Part shown: positions 1 to 8,277 of the stretch, in pieces | Numbering within the stretch: the stretch's first letter is position 1 | Layout of the letters: the number at the start of each line of letters is the position of its first letter | Assembly (NCBI RefSeq): GCF_036699995.1 | Contig: NZ_CP144906.1 | Coordinates: forward strand, 1,860,001 to 1,924,000 | DNA: 64,000 bases | From: Clostridium beijerinckii | GTDB taxonomy: Bacteria > Bacillota > Clostridia > Clostridiales > Clostridiaceae | Direction: 5' to 3' | The notes under the pieces: model-generated | What the model was told of the DNA's origin: nothing | Databases searched by the model: none | What the model saw: only the letters and a program-made list of their open reading frames with translations | Program-made: the position numbers and the translations under genes

Positions 1-756
1 GATGAATGCTTATTAGCAAAAAAACTTTGTGACAGACATTTTGGCATTGGTGCTGATGGTCTTGTTATTGTTAGAAAATCAGAGATAGCTCATGCTAAAA
101 TGGTTATAATAAATGCCGACGGTTCAAGAGCTAATATGTGTGGAAATGCTATAAGATGTTTTGGAAAATATGTTTATGAACATAAAATAGCTACAGGGGA
201 TAAATTTTCAGTTGAAACTGGTGATGGAATTAAAGAAATTGAAATAATATTAGAAAATGAAAATGTTAAGTATGTAAGAGTTTATATGGGGAATCCATCT
301 TATAACGGATGCGATATACCTTTAAATAATTTGGAAAGTCTTATAGAAAAAGAAATTACTGTAGATGATAAAAAGTATAAGATGACTACTTTACTACTTG
401 GAGTTCCTCATACAATAATTTTCGAAAGTGATAGAGAATACAATGTTATTCAAGAGGGATCAAAGATAGAAAAATTGGATATATTCGGTGAAGGAAGTAA
501 CGTAAATTTTGTGAAAATAGTGGATGATACCCATATAACAGTTAATACATGGGAGAGAGGTGCTGGAGCTACATTAGCTTGTGGAACAGGATGCAGTGCT
601 TCAGTAGTAGTTGCTAAGGATTTGGGATTTGTTAATAAAGATAAAGAAATTTTTGTTAAAGCTCCTGGAGGAGAGTTGATAATAGAAGTTTTAGGTAAAG
701 ATGTTTATATGAAAGGCCCTGCAGAAGTGGTTTTCAAGGGTGAACTTTCTTTATAA
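1..756 (+). CDS. dapF: Diaminopimelate epimerase, 5' partial
   Basis: Interconverts LL- and meso-diaminopimelate, the last step before meso-DAP enters peptidoglycan or lysine synthesis in the cytoplasm. The reading frame is open from the first base, and the text before the first internal Met (CDRHFGIGADGLV) is typical DapF sequence, so the true start lies upstream of the window; about 25 residues are missing by comparison with the usual ~275. Both catalytic cysteines of the family are visible: the one in NMCGNAIRC (codon 139-141) and the one in ACGTGCSAS (codon 580-582). The lipoprotein gene follows after 26 bases with its own ribosome site and is probably co-transcribed. Family assignment is secure. 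Confidence 0.96.
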   Translation, partial: DECLLAKKLCDRHFGIGADGLVIVRKSEIAHAKMVIINADGSRANMCGNAIRCFGKYVYEHKIATGDKFSVETGDGIKEIEIILENENVKYVRVYMGNPSYNGCDIPLNNLESLIEKEITVDDKKYKMTTLLLGVPHTIIFESDREYNVIQEGSKIEKLDIFGEGSNVNFVKIVDDTHITVNTWERGAGATLACGTGCSASVVVAKDLGFVNKDKEIFVKAPGGELIIEVLGKDVYMKGPAEVVFKGELSL

Positions 757-782
757 AATTATAAAAAACGAGGAAATAAAAA

Positions 783-1790
783 ATGAATTCATTAGTAAGA
801 AAGTGCTTAAGCATTTTTGCTTTCATTGCAATTCCACTGTTTGTCTTAGGATGTGCATCTAAAAAAGAAGATGCGCCTAATGTGACAGAGGATATCAAGT
901 TAAATATAGGAGCTGTTCTAAAAAGCGAAGACGGTAATTATAAACTATATAATTATGATAATGGTAAGTATGTGGAGACAAAGGAAAATAAGGTTATCAT
1001 AGATTATGATAAAAGTAGTTCTAATTATATATATGTAGATAGCGGTAAAAATTATATAGTTAATAGCGGACATAGATATGAAATCCAAGATGAAAATTAT
1101 AGTGGATTAAAATTATCAAAAGGTGGAAATTATATTTCTTACTTTATAGATGATAATGGGCTTAAGTTGAAAATATTCAATACAAATGGAAATAAAGAAA
1201 TTGAAATGAAATCTAATGTTTCAATATCGGGAACATTATACGACTGGTATGATACAGATACATTGGTTTATTATGGAGTAAGCAATGATGGCGTTAATGG
1301 ATTATTTACTTATAATATAAAAGAAAATAAAGAAGAGTTGCTTTATAAGATTAATGAAGGCTATTTAGCATTTATAAAATCAAGAGATGACGATGTAGTA
1401 TTTCTACAATTAACACTGGAAAATAAAAGAGAAGTAATGATGATAAATAAAAAGACAAAAGATGTTAAGCTTCTGACAGATAGCATAGAAGAGATTTCAG
1501 ATATAATTATAAATAAAGATAAGCTGTATTTTACAGGAAAAGCGTATAATAATATTAATTCTTTATATGAACTAACAGATAACAAGGTAAAAAGATTAGT
1601 CTTTGATTTTCCGGGTACTGTAAAAATAGAAAAAGGATTAGAGGCAAGTGAAAATGGAGATGTTTTATTTATAGGTTCTAGTAATGGAGATCTCAAGAAA
1701 GAGCAAATTTATACATACACTCAAGATGGTAGCATAAGTGAAATAGGAAATAGTTCATCAGAATATGTTTTTTTAGCATATACGCAGTAA
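783..1790 (+). CDS. Predicted lipoprotein, beta-propeller-like, function unknown
   Basis: A 335-residue secreted protein. Residues 1-23 form a signal peptide (basic start, hydrophobic core) ending in a lipobox VLGC with the lipidated Cys at 24, so it should be anchored to the outer face of the cytoplasmic membrane. The mature part is rich in Tyr, Asp, Asn and Lys and has repeated short strands of the kind seen in TolB or DPP4-like propellers (NYISYFIDDNGLKLKIF, GVSNDGVNGLFTYNI), but no catalytic motif was recognised. It starts 26 bases after dapF behind GAGGAAAT and is followed by a terminator, so it looks like the end of the dapF transcript. The propeller idea is inference; no specific role is claimed. 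Confidence 0.8.
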   Translation: MNSLVRKCLSIFAFIAIPLFVLGCASKKEDAPNVTEDIKLNIGAVLKSEDGNYKLYNYDNGKYVETKENKVIIDYDKSSSNYIYVDSGKNYIVNSGHRYEIQDENYSGLKLSKGGNYISYFIDDNGLKLKIFNTNGNKEIEMKSNVSISGTLYDWYDTDTLVYYGVSNDGVNGLFTYNIKENKEELLYKINEGYLAFIKSRDDDVVFLQLTLENKREVMMINKKTKDVKLLTDSIEEISDIIINKDKLYFTGKAYNNINSLYELTDNKVKRLVFDFPGTVKIEKGLEASENGDVLFIGSSNGDLKKEQIYTYTQDGSISEIGNSSSEYVFLAYTQ

Positions 1791-1799
1791 TCTAAATTT

Positions 1800-1842
1800 A
1801 GAATTCTTTATCATGTCTTTATATGATGGAGGATTCTTTATT
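1800..1842 (+). terminator. Rho-independent terminator after lipoprotein gene
   Basis: A 15-bp stem (1800-1814 with 1823-1837) closes over an 8-base loop. Three of the pairs are G-U, all other pairs are Watson-Crick, and TTATTAATA follows. It lies 10 bases after the lipoprotein stop. Confidence 0.7.
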
Positions 1843-1908
1843 AATATAGAAAAGTATTGACTCTTACCTTACGTAGGGGTATATGCTATTCTTATCATAA
1901 AAATAATA

Positions 1909-2019
1909 ATATATATTGCAAAAATAATTTTTCGTCATAATTCTAAAAATATTAAAAGAATTTTAGCTGTAATTGTGAATTGTGAAATGTGCAGCATTAT
2001 GAATTGAAATATATATATT
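1909..2019 (+). repeat. Interspersed ~110-bp repeat, copy A (MITE-like)
   Basis: This stretch matches the reverse complement of 43543-43650 with about eight substitutions and two small indels by eye. Its ends are imperfect inverted repeats (AATATATATTGCA at the left, complement of GAATTGAAATATATATATT at the right). It contains no reading frame. It sits just upstream of the acetyltransferase gene and could supply or alter its promoter. Noncoding, short and with inverted ends, it resembles a miniature inverted-repeat element, but the class is inference. Confidence 0.7.
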
Positions 2020-2037
2020 AAAAAAGGAGATAGTAGA

Positions 2038-2460
2038 ATGGATCTAAAATTACAATATAACTGTAGTAATATAGATTGGGAAGAGGTATCTAGTATACTA
2101 GAAAAAGTAGGGATGAGTCATTATGAAGGCGAAATACATAAGAAAGCATTTGAAAATAGTTATGCTGCTGTATTTGCTTTTGATAATGATAAGTTGATTG
2201 GTTTTGGACGAGCAATCTCTGATGGAGTTTATCAATCTGCAATTTATGATGTAGCTGTGCTACCTGAATATCAAGGTAAGAGTATAGGAAGTAAGATTGT
2301 TAATAAAATCTTAGAAGGCGTTCCTACATGTAATGCTATATTATATGCTTCACCTGGAAAAGAGAAATTTTATGAAAAATTAAATTTTAGAAAGATGAAA
2401 ACAGGAATGGCTTTTTTCAGAAATTCCATTAAAATGCAAATGAAAGGTTTTATAGAATAA
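2038..2460 (+). CDS. GNAT family N-acetyltransferase
   Basis: A 140-residue acyl-CoA-dependent transferase of the GNAT fold; the substrate cannot be told from sequence. Motif A, which binds the CoA pyrophosphate, is visible as QGKSIGS (residues 79-85) after the strand IYDVAVLP, and the C-terminal ASPGKEKFYEKLNFRK is the usual motif B region with the conserved Tyr and Phe. It starts with ATG behind AAAAGGAGAT at a good spacing. It is a lone gene between the ~110-bp repeat and a small basic protein. Length is normal for the family. Confidence 0.88.
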   Translation: MDLKLQYNCSNIDWEEVSSILEKVGMSHYEGEIHKKAFENSYAAVFAFDNDKLIGFGRAISDGVYQSAIYDVAVLPEYQGKSIGSKIVNKILEGVPTCNAILYASPGKEKFYEKLNFRKMKTGMAFFRNSIKMQMKGFIE

Positions 2461-2552
2461 TAAAAGAATAAGTAAGAGTTAATGGATAAACTAAAGCTTT
2501 AAAGATAATAATATCTTTAGAATTTAAAATTGTTATATAGGAGCGTAGATTA

Positions 2553-2774
2553 ATGAATAAATTTGATAAAGCTATTAACAAAAAGACTAGTGAATTAATA
2601 ACAAAGAACTTACTTGGGCAAGAAGTTACTGAAGAAGAGTTCAGAAAATTTAAAATTATTGCAAGAGCAATTGTTAGAGAAGAAATGAGAGGAGTTAAGC
2701 CAAATAAAAATCCTAAATCATTGTACGGTAAAACATGGAAAGCTGCAAGAAAATATAATGATGTTAAGAAATGA
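2553..2774 (+). CDS. Small basic protein, function unknown
   Basis: A 73-residue Lys/Arg-rich protein preceded by TAGGAGCG and followed at once by a strong terminator, which supports a real gene. The sequence is mostly predicted helix (ITKNLLGQEVTEEEFRKFKIIARAIVREEM) with a basic tail ending KTWKAARKYNDVKK. There is no signal peptide or membrane segment. The basic tail could suit a nucleic acid or ribosome partner, but I do not recognise the family and claim no function. Confidence 0.65.
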   Translation: MNKFDKAINKKTSELITKNLLGQEVTEEEFRKFKIIARAIVREEMRGVKPNKNPKSLYGKTWKAARKYNDVKK

Positions 2775-2812
2775 AAAGTATAGTATTAGCATTTAACTCG
2801 TTAAGTTATCAT

Positions 2813-2848
2813 AAAATCCTAGGCATTTATTAATGTCTAGGATTTTTA
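2813..2848 (+). terminator. Strong Rho-independent terminator
   Basis: A 14-bp stem with one G-U pair: AAAATCCTAGGCAT pairs with ATGTCTAGGATTTT over a TTATTA loop, and the right arm runs into a T tract. It separates the small basic protein from the secretion operon. Confidence 0.9.
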
Positions 2849-2978
2849 ATTTAAACATTTAGTGGTCTCTCTCATTTTGATAATAAGAAAATTACATTAT
2901 TTGGAATTAAATGAATAATTACTGAGATTTTGGTTCAAAATTTAAAATAGAAACTAAAAAATATAAAATCAGATAGGT

Positions 2979-4343
2979 GTGTTTAAAATTAAGGAATATG
3001 AAATTGAAGATGTAGATTTAGGAACTGCTAAAAATTTAAAAAAAGAAATTTGTGAGAAGTATAGAGTTATTCCAATAAAAGAAAAATTGGACGAGGTAAT
3101 AGTTTTGTCATATGGAGTAACTGAAGAAGCAAAAGAATATCTAAGATTTATATATAACAAAAACATAGTTATCAAAGAAATCGAAGAGAGAAATTACGAA
3201 AGCTTAAAAAATATAATATTTGGTATAGATGATAAATCACTAGAAGAGATATTGATAACTAATGCAATAAAGGTTAATGCTAGCGACATTCATATAGAAC
3301 CTCAAAATGGCTGTGTTTATGTACGATATAGAATTAATGGTAGTTTAGTTTTGGTGCACAAAATAGATTCTGATGAATATATAACTCTTGCATCGAAGAT
3401 TAAGCTCAAAGCTAATATGGACATAACTGAAAAAAGAAGACCTCAAGATGGAAAAATAATAGTTAATTATAATAATCTAAAATACGATTTAAGAGTATCT
3501 TCAATACCTGTAGTATACGGAGAAAAACTAGTAATTAGAATATTATATTGTGATAACTTTGACTATAATCTTGAGGACTTAGGATTCTCAGAAAGTCAAA
3601 TTAAACTGATTAGAAAAATAATATCTTTGAAGAATGGACTTATATTAATTAGCGGTCCAACCGGTTCTGGCAAAACTACTACAATCTATACAATATTGAA
3701 AGAAATCGATTCCAAAGCTTTAAATATAACGACGTTGGAAGATCCAGTTGAAATAGTTATGCCTAATATCAACCAAATGAGTCTAAATAAAAAATTGGAC
3801 ATAGATTTCTCAAATGGTCTTAGAAGCATATTGAGACAGGACCCAGATGTGATTATGATTGGAGAGATTAGAGATGAAGAGACAGCTAGCATGGCGGTAA
3901 GGGCATCGATTACTGGGCATAAAGTATATAGCACTATCCACTGTAAATCAGCAAGGGAAGTTTATATAAGATTAGAGAATATGGGGATTAAACCATATCT
4001 ATTAAGTGATGCGCTAGTTGGAATAATATCACAAAGATTAGTTAAGATTTTATGTGATAATTGTAAGAAGATAGATGATGAAAATTCAGTGAACGGAAGG
4101 ATGTTATATAAAAAATGTGGTTGCAAAATGTGTAATTATTCAGGGTATGCAGGAAGACAAATAATCAGTTCAGTTCACTTCTTGCAGGACAATAGTGAAA
4201 AAAGGATGATGGATTTATATAAGGATAGCAAATACCTATCAAATGAAAATATGAAGAAGGATTTGGAAGAACTATTACTTCGAGGAAAGATATCTAATAG
4301 TGATTATATAGAATTTATAGAAGGGGAAAGATTGAATGAATAG
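2979..4343 (+). CDS. Type II secretion / type IV pilus assembly ATPase (GspE/PilB)
   Basis: Cytoplasmic hexameric ATPase that drives pilin or pseudopilin polymerisation. The protein has 454 residues: a short N-terminal domain, then Walker A GPTGSGKTTT at 226, Walker B VIMIGE at 291-296, the Asp and His boxes (GEIRDEETA, ITGHKVYSTIHC), and a zinc knuckle with Cys 359, 362, 380, 382 and 385. The N-terminal domain is short compared with typical PilB. Start is GTG with only a weak AGATAGG upstream, so expression may be low. It is the first gene of an operon and overlaps the next gene by 8 bases. No retraction ATPase (PilT) is nearby. Confidence 0.93.
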   Translation: MFKIKEYEIEDVDLGTAKNLKKEICEKYRVIPIKEKLDEVIVLSYGVTEEAKEYLRFIYNKNIVIKEIEERNYESLKNIIFGIDDKSLEEILITNAIKVNASDIHIEPQNGCVYVRYRINGSLVLVHKIDSDEYITLASKIKLKANMDITEKRRPQDGKIIVNYNNLKYDLRVSSIPVVYGEKLVIRILYCDNFDYNLEDLGFSESQIKLIRKIISLKNGLILISGPTGSGKTTTIYTILKEIDSKALNITTLEDPVEIVMPNINQMSLNKKLDIDFSNGLRSILRQDPDVIMIGEIRDEETASMAVRASITGHKVYSTIHCKSAREVYIRLENMGIKPYLLSDALVGIISQRLVKILCDNCKKIDDENSVNGRMLYKKCGCKMCNYSGYAGRQIISSVHFLQDNSEKRMMDLYKDSKYLSNENMKKDLEELLLRGKISNSDYIEFIEGERLNE

Positions 4344-5451
4344 CAATAATTCGGAAAGTTCGACTTATAGGGGATTCAAAAATATAACACATTTTAGCTT
4401 TAAAAAAGATATGAGGATTAAGCATAAAACAGATGAAAAACAGTTGGCGCTAATATCAGGAAGTTTGTCACAGATTTATAAGGATGGAATAAGAATAACT
4501 GAAGCATTAGATTTAGTAGCAGATATATTATCAAGCAAGATCTATAAGGATAGTTTATATGGAGTTTTAGAGCTGATAAAACAAGGTAGTAGTTTATCGC
4601 AAGGATTTTCAGAGTTTAAAGACTTATATCCAGAATTTTTCATAGGAATAATTTCAATTGGCGAGAATACTGGAAAACTATATGAAGTGCTGAAGGGATT
4701 AAGTGTCTATTATGATAAATCGCTATTTATTAAGAAAGAAATCAAAAATGCATGTATTTATCCGATGTTTGTATTTATTTCAATGATATTACTCAGTATA
4801 TTTTTGGTAAACGAAGTGATTCCAAACTTTTTCGAAATCTATAAATCTATGAATGTCAAATTACCAAAAGGGTGCCAAGTTATATATGATATGAGTATTG
4901 CTTTTAAGGACAATCATCTGGTTACTGGTGTGGCAATTTTTTCTTGGGGATTAATATTAATAATTCTTATAAAATGTTTATCTAATCAAATTAGCATAAA
5001 CAAATTAACGAAGATAAGTATCGTAAGATCTTTTTTTGAGTATATAATGGTATTGCTTTTTTCTATAATAACAAGTACTGGAATAAACATTTCACAGGCT
5101 CTTAAATATTGTGAAAATAGTATGAGTTTTATGTATTTACGAAATAAAATTACTGAAATAAATTCAAGTATTATCAGCGGGGAAACTTTAACTGAATCTT
5201 TAGAGAAAAGCGGTGTCTTTTCAAAATATGCGTTAGCTATTGTAAGGATTAGAGAAGAGGGTGGGACAATAGAAGAAGGTTTTAAAGAATTAGCAAATAC
5301 TCTAGAATATAGACTTAATGAGAAAATACAAAAATATTTGAAATTGATAAATCCGATTTTCATAATCATGATGGCCGGTTTTATAACTATATTTTTATTG
5401 ATATTTGTCCTTCCGTTGTTTAATAATCTTCAGGGCGGAATAAGAAAATGA
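4336..5451 (+). CDS. Type II secretion / pilus inner-membrane platform protein (GspF/PilC)
   Basis: Polytopic membrane protein that couples the ATPase to the growing pseudopilus. Two T2SSF four-helix domains are visible, the first about residues 35-140 (GSLSQIYKDGIRITEALD, SLSQGFSEF) and the second about 225-340 (ITSTGINISQALKYCENS, GETLTESLEKSGVFS), each followed by hydrophobic segments (about 142-165, 195-220 and 345-368). At 371 residues it is slightly shorter than PilC. Start ATG overlaps the ATPase end by 8 bases, and its stop overlaps the first prepilin gene by 4, so the three are translationally coupled. Confidence 0.92.
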   Translation: MNSNNSESSTYRGFKNITHFSFKKDMRIKHKTDEKQLALISGSLSQIYKDGIRITEALDLVADILSSKIYKDSLYGVLELIKQGSSLSQGFSEFKDLYPEFFIGIISIGENTGKLYEVLKGLSVYYDKSLFIKKEIKNACIYPMFVFISMILLSIFLVNEVIPNFFEIYKSMNVKLPKGCQVIYDMSIAFKDNHLVTGVAIFSWGLILIILIKCLSNQISINKLTKISIVRSFFEYIMVLLFSIITSTGINISQALKYCENSMSFMYLRNKITEINSSIISGETLTESLEKSGVFSKYALAIVRIREEGGTIEEGFKELANTLEYRLNEKIQKYLKLINPIFIIMMAGFITIFLLIFVLPLFNNLQGGIRK

Positions 5452-5894
5452 GAAGCAATGGATTCACGTTAATCGAAACGATGGTAAGTGTTTTTATAAT
5501 AACAATTTTACTTAGTGTAGGAATATCATTAAGTAAATTTGCTCGAAATATATCAAAAAATATGGACAATTCAGAATATATTTATGAGATTCAAAATTTA
5601 CTTTCATATGGCAAAGCGGTTTGTAGAGAAAAGAATAACTATGGAAAAATAACTGTAAAGGCAAGTAAAAATGAAATTAAATTTATAGATGGTTGGGATA
5701 GTATAGAGAAGACTGTATGCATTCCGAAGGAAATAAAAATCATTAGTGGAGACATAAATATATTGGTAACGCCAGATGGAAAAATATCTAGGGGAAATAC
5801 AATAAAGATAATAGATAATTGCGGCGTAAAGCAGGATATAACGATAGGCGTTGGAGTGGATTTGATTAGTATAAAGAATGGTGAGGCAATATGA
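5448..5894 (+). CDS. Prepilin-like protein (major-type pseudopilin, GspG/H-like position)
   Basis: A 148-residue class III signal protein. The leader MRSNG is followed by the cleavage site G|FTLIET and a ~20-residue hydrophobic helix (MVSVFIITILLSVGISL). Glu at +5 of the mature protein is present, as needed for normal pilin packing. The rest is a small soluble domain with predicted strands. The gene overlaps both neighbours by 4 bases (ATGA). From gene order it sits where GspG or GspH would be in a secretion operon; whether it is the main subunit cannot be told from sequence. Confidence 0.88.
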   Translation: MRSNGFTLIETMVSVFIITILLSVGISLSKFARNISKNMDNSEYIYEIQNLLSYGKAVCREKNNYGKITVKASKNEIKFIDGWDSIEKTVCIPKEIKIISGDINILVTPDGKISRGNTIKIIDNCGVKQDITIGVGVDLISIKNGEAI

Positions 5895-6316
5895 AAAAGA
5901 AGGGCAGTATATTAATTGAAACATTAGCATCTGCAATGATTTTAACTTTAACTGTTACATTTATTATAAGTACTAGCATAGAAAATTCTAATACACTAAA
6001 GGAAAGAATTTTACAAGAAGAAGTCGATAGAGCAATAAGTAATTTGGAAAATGAATTGAAATACAATATATCAAATGAAGAAATACATGAAATGTTAGAA
6101 AATAAAATTGGATTTAAATATAATGGTGATTTTAGTAGAGAATTAATATATAAAAATTTAGAGGAATTAGAAGATGGAGAAGACATTAGGTTAAACAAAA
6201 TAAGTGAGGATGGCATTGACTTAAATTTAGAAATAGTAGCTAATATTAAGATCGGAAAAAATGAAGTGAATGTGGAAAAAAAGTTTACTAAAAGTTGGTG
6301 GATGGATGAAGTATAA
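5891..6316 (+). CDS. Prepilin-like protein (minor pseudopilin, GspI-like position)
   Basis: A 141-residue protein with the short leader MKKKG, cleavage site G|SILIET with Glu at +5, and a hydrophobic helix (LASAMILTLTVTFIIS). The +1 residue is Ser rather than the usual Phe or Met, which is tolerated in minor pilins. The mature domain is acidic and mostly helical (EEVDRAISNLENELKY), less like a classical pilin globular domain. It begins inside the previous stop (4-base overlap), and the next gene begins 11 bases before its end. Assignment to a GspI-like role is inference from position. Confidence 0.8.
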   Translation: MKKKGSILIETLASAMILTLTVTFIISTSIENSNTLKERILQEEVDRAISNLENELKYNISNEEIHEMLENKIGFKYNGDFSRELIYKNLEELEDGEDIRLNKISEDGIDLNLEIVANIKIGKNEVNVEKKFTKSWWMDEV

Positions 6317-6770
6317 AATTGGATACGTTTTTAAAAAGAAGAGAGGATTTACTATTATTGAATCATTAGCCTATATTTTTTTAACAACAATGATTTTAGC
6401 ATCTGGAATAAGTTTGTTTACATCCATGTATAGAGCGTATTTAGAATCAATTCAGTTAAGTATAAAGTATAATAACTATCAAAATTTTTTTATAGATTTA
6501 GATAATATTATAAGTGAAGGTGGAATTAAGCAGATAATAGTTAATAATAACCAAATTAAATTTTTAAAGAATGATGAATTCAATAGCATGGATAAAATAA
6601 TTAAATCTTATGACGGAAAAGTTTTTATAAAATATACAAGAAATGATGTTACACAAACAATAAATACTATGCTTGAAGATATAGACAATCTTGAAATTAA
6701 GGGAAAAGGAAAATTAATTTATTTTATACTACATGACAAAGATGGGAGGGAATTTATTAAGTGCATTTGA
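6306..6770 (+). CDS. Prepilin-like protein (minor pseudopilin, GspJ-like position)
   Basis: A 154-residue protein if translation starts at 6306; an upstream ATG at 6270 lies deep in the previous gene and would give a 12-residue extension without a better ribosome site, so 6306 is preferred, behind GGTGGATGG. The leader ends in KKKRG, then G|FTIIES with Glu +5 and a hydrophobic stretch (LAYIFLTTMILASGISLF). The C-terminal domain has strands and a DNLEIKGKGKLIYFIL region. It overlaps the previous gene by 11 and the next by 10 bases. Confidence 0.82.
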   Translation: MKYKIGYVFKKKRGFTIIESLAYIFLTTMILASGISLFTSMYRAYLESIQLSIKYNNYQNFFIDLDNIISEGGIKQIIVNNNQIKFLKNDEFNSMDKIIKSYDGKVFIKYTRNDVTQTINTMLEDIDNLEIKGKGKLIYFILHDKDGREFIKCI

Positions 6771-7183
6771 AGAAAAAAGGAACTGTACTAATAAGTACTA
6801 TGATAGTGTTATCTTTAATGAGCATTCTAGGATGTTTTATGTTTAAAATGATGAAAAACAACAATGAACTAAGCTGTTTATACAATTTTGATAAAGATAG
6901 GTATGATTTGAATTCAAATGAGGAACAAGTGTTAAATAAGTTTATGATAGAGATTAATAAAGAGAAAGTAAATAGTGAGAAACTGAATGAAGATATGTTT
7001 TTAGAAAACTTTAATAAAAAAATAGATGATAATATAATCGAATACAATAAAGATAATAATAAACTTCTACTAACAACTTACAAAGAAGATAGTGTAATAA
7101 GAAAAAGATCAATTATTTACAGTTTTAAAGGGGAAAAAATAATTTTAATTCCAACATATAATTTTGATGACTATAACAAATAG
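6761..7183 (+). CDS. Prepilin-like protein lacking Glu+5 (GspK/PilX-like position)
   Basis: A 140-residue protein starting with GTG behind GGGAGG. The leader MHLKKKG is followed by TVLISTM and a hydrophobic helix (IVLSLMSILGCFMF). The +5 residue is Ser, not Glu; absence of Glu+5 is a known hallmark of GspK, the tip subunit of secretion pseudopili, and this is also the fourth pilin-like gene, where gspK normally lies. It is smaller than GspK (usually ~300 residues), so it may be a PilX-like reduced form. The mature part is acidic, Lys/Asn-rich and helical. A 67-base gap follows. Confidence 0.78.
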   Translation: MHLKKKGTVLISTMIVLSLMSILGCFMFKMMKNNNELSCLYNFDKDRYDLNSNEEQVLNKFMIEINKEKVNSEKLNEDMFLENFNKKIDDNIIEYNKDNNKLLLTTYKEDSVIRKRSIIYSFKGEKIILIPTYNFDDYNK

Positions 7184-7250
7184 CATCTATAATAATGTGA
7201 ATAATTATGAAAGCATTTAGACTAAGAGTAGTTTATAAAAGAGGTATTTA

Positions 7251-7916
7251 ATGAGAAAATCAATAATATTTATTAAAAAAAATTATTGCACATATGATGG
7301 GAAAAATTATGATTTTAATGAATTTAGAGAATTAAGTGGTTTATTAACTTCAAATATAAAGGTGGTAATACTTCAAGAAGAATTATTTGTGAGCCATTTT
7401 GAGAATGCTGTAAGAAGATGTAAATTATGTAGCTTTGTAGATTCAAAAATCAGAAATGATTTCCCTCAAAATGGAGATATACTATATGATTTTGAGAAAA
7501 AGGGAAATGTAATTTCAATATACTCCATAAAAGGGTGTAAGAGAGTTGAAAAAATAGTTGAGAAGGCAATAAATATAGAAATTAAGCCAATTCAGTTTAT
7601 AATAAAAGATGTTTTAATGAAAATAGTTAGAGATAATAATAGAAATTTTAAAGCACTAATAAAATATGATACATGCTATTACTATGTATCATTTAGGGAT
7701 AGATTATATCATGATGGATTTATTTCTGAAAATAAACATATTGTTGAAGAAAACCTTTTAAAGAAAGGTGATCTCGAAGAAATATACGTTGATGACAATA
7801 CGGTTGATATTATTTCAGACAATAATAAATCTAAGGCTAAAAAAGTGAATATAGGAGAATTTATAAATGAAAATATATACGAAAAACAAAGATTTCATTC
7901 CAGAAAGATTTTTTAA
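7251..7916 (+). CDS. Divergent cytoplasmic platform-type protein (PilM/GspL-like position)
   Basis: A 221-residue protein with no signal peptide or membrane segment, behind AAAGAGGT. It follows the four prepilin genes, where PilM or the cytoplasmic domain of GspL would be encoded. Sequence similarity is weak: there are actin-fold-like alternating strands (VISIYSIKGCKRVEKIVEKA, FKALIKYDTCYYYVSFRDRLY), but it is much shorter than PilM (~350) and no nucleotide-binding motif can be seen. Its end overlaps the next gene by 50 bases, an unusually long overlap. I treat the PilM/GspL idea as inference from context; otherwise it is an unknown protein. Confidence 0.65.
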   Translation: MRKSIIFIKKNYCTYDGKNYDFNEFRELSGLLTSNIKVVILQEELFVSHFENAVRRCKLCSFVDSKIRNDFPQNGDILYDFEKKGNVISIYSIKGCKRVEKIVEKAINIEIKPIQFIIKDVLMKIVRDNNRNFKALIKYDTCYYYVSFRDRLYHDGFISENKHIVEENLLKKGDLEEIYVDDNTVDIISDNNKSKAKKVNIGEFINENIYEKQRFHSRKIF

Positions 7917-8277
7917 CAAGGTTGAAATGAACACAATTAGAAAGGAGAATAAAGTAATAATATCATTTTTAATTATTAACTTAATTGCTTTTCCGTTTGT
8001 AGTTCAAAATATAAGTGAAACTAAAGAAAGTTCTAAATTAAATAGAAATAGTAACCTAGAAGAAGGTAAGATTAAGTTTGAAGATATTAGCATTTGGGTA
8101 AAGAATTTAACGAAAGACAATATTGAAGAGGCACACATAACTAATAATGGCGGGGATATAATAGTAAATAATTTAAGTGATATAGATGAGTTAAGTTCCA
8201 ATGGTTTTATAGAAATACATGATATAAATTTAAATGATAATGAAAAATATAAACTAGGAGTAAGCTTATATGAATAG
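7867..8277 (+). CDS. Single-pass membrane protein (PilN/GspM-like position)
   Basis: A 136-residue bitopic protein: about 28 cytoplasmic residues, one membrane segment (KVIISFLIINLIAFPFVV, about 30-50), then an extracytoplasmic domain with a strand pattern (ITNNGGDIIVNNLSDIDELS). This layout, a short cytoplasmic tail, one helix and a small ferredoxin-like outer domain, is that of PilN or GspL/M. Start 7867 lies within the previous gene (50-base overlap); a Met at residue 21 (7927), just after the previous stop, is the alternative start and would remove the overlap. It overlaps the following gene by 8 bases. Confidence 0.65.
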   Translation: MKIYTKNKDFIPERFFNKVEMNTIRKENKVIISFLIINLIAFPFVVQNISETKESSKLNRNSNLEEGKIKFEDISIWVKNLTKDNIEEAHITNNGGDIIVNNLSDIDELSSNGFIEIHDINLNDNEKYKLGVSLYE

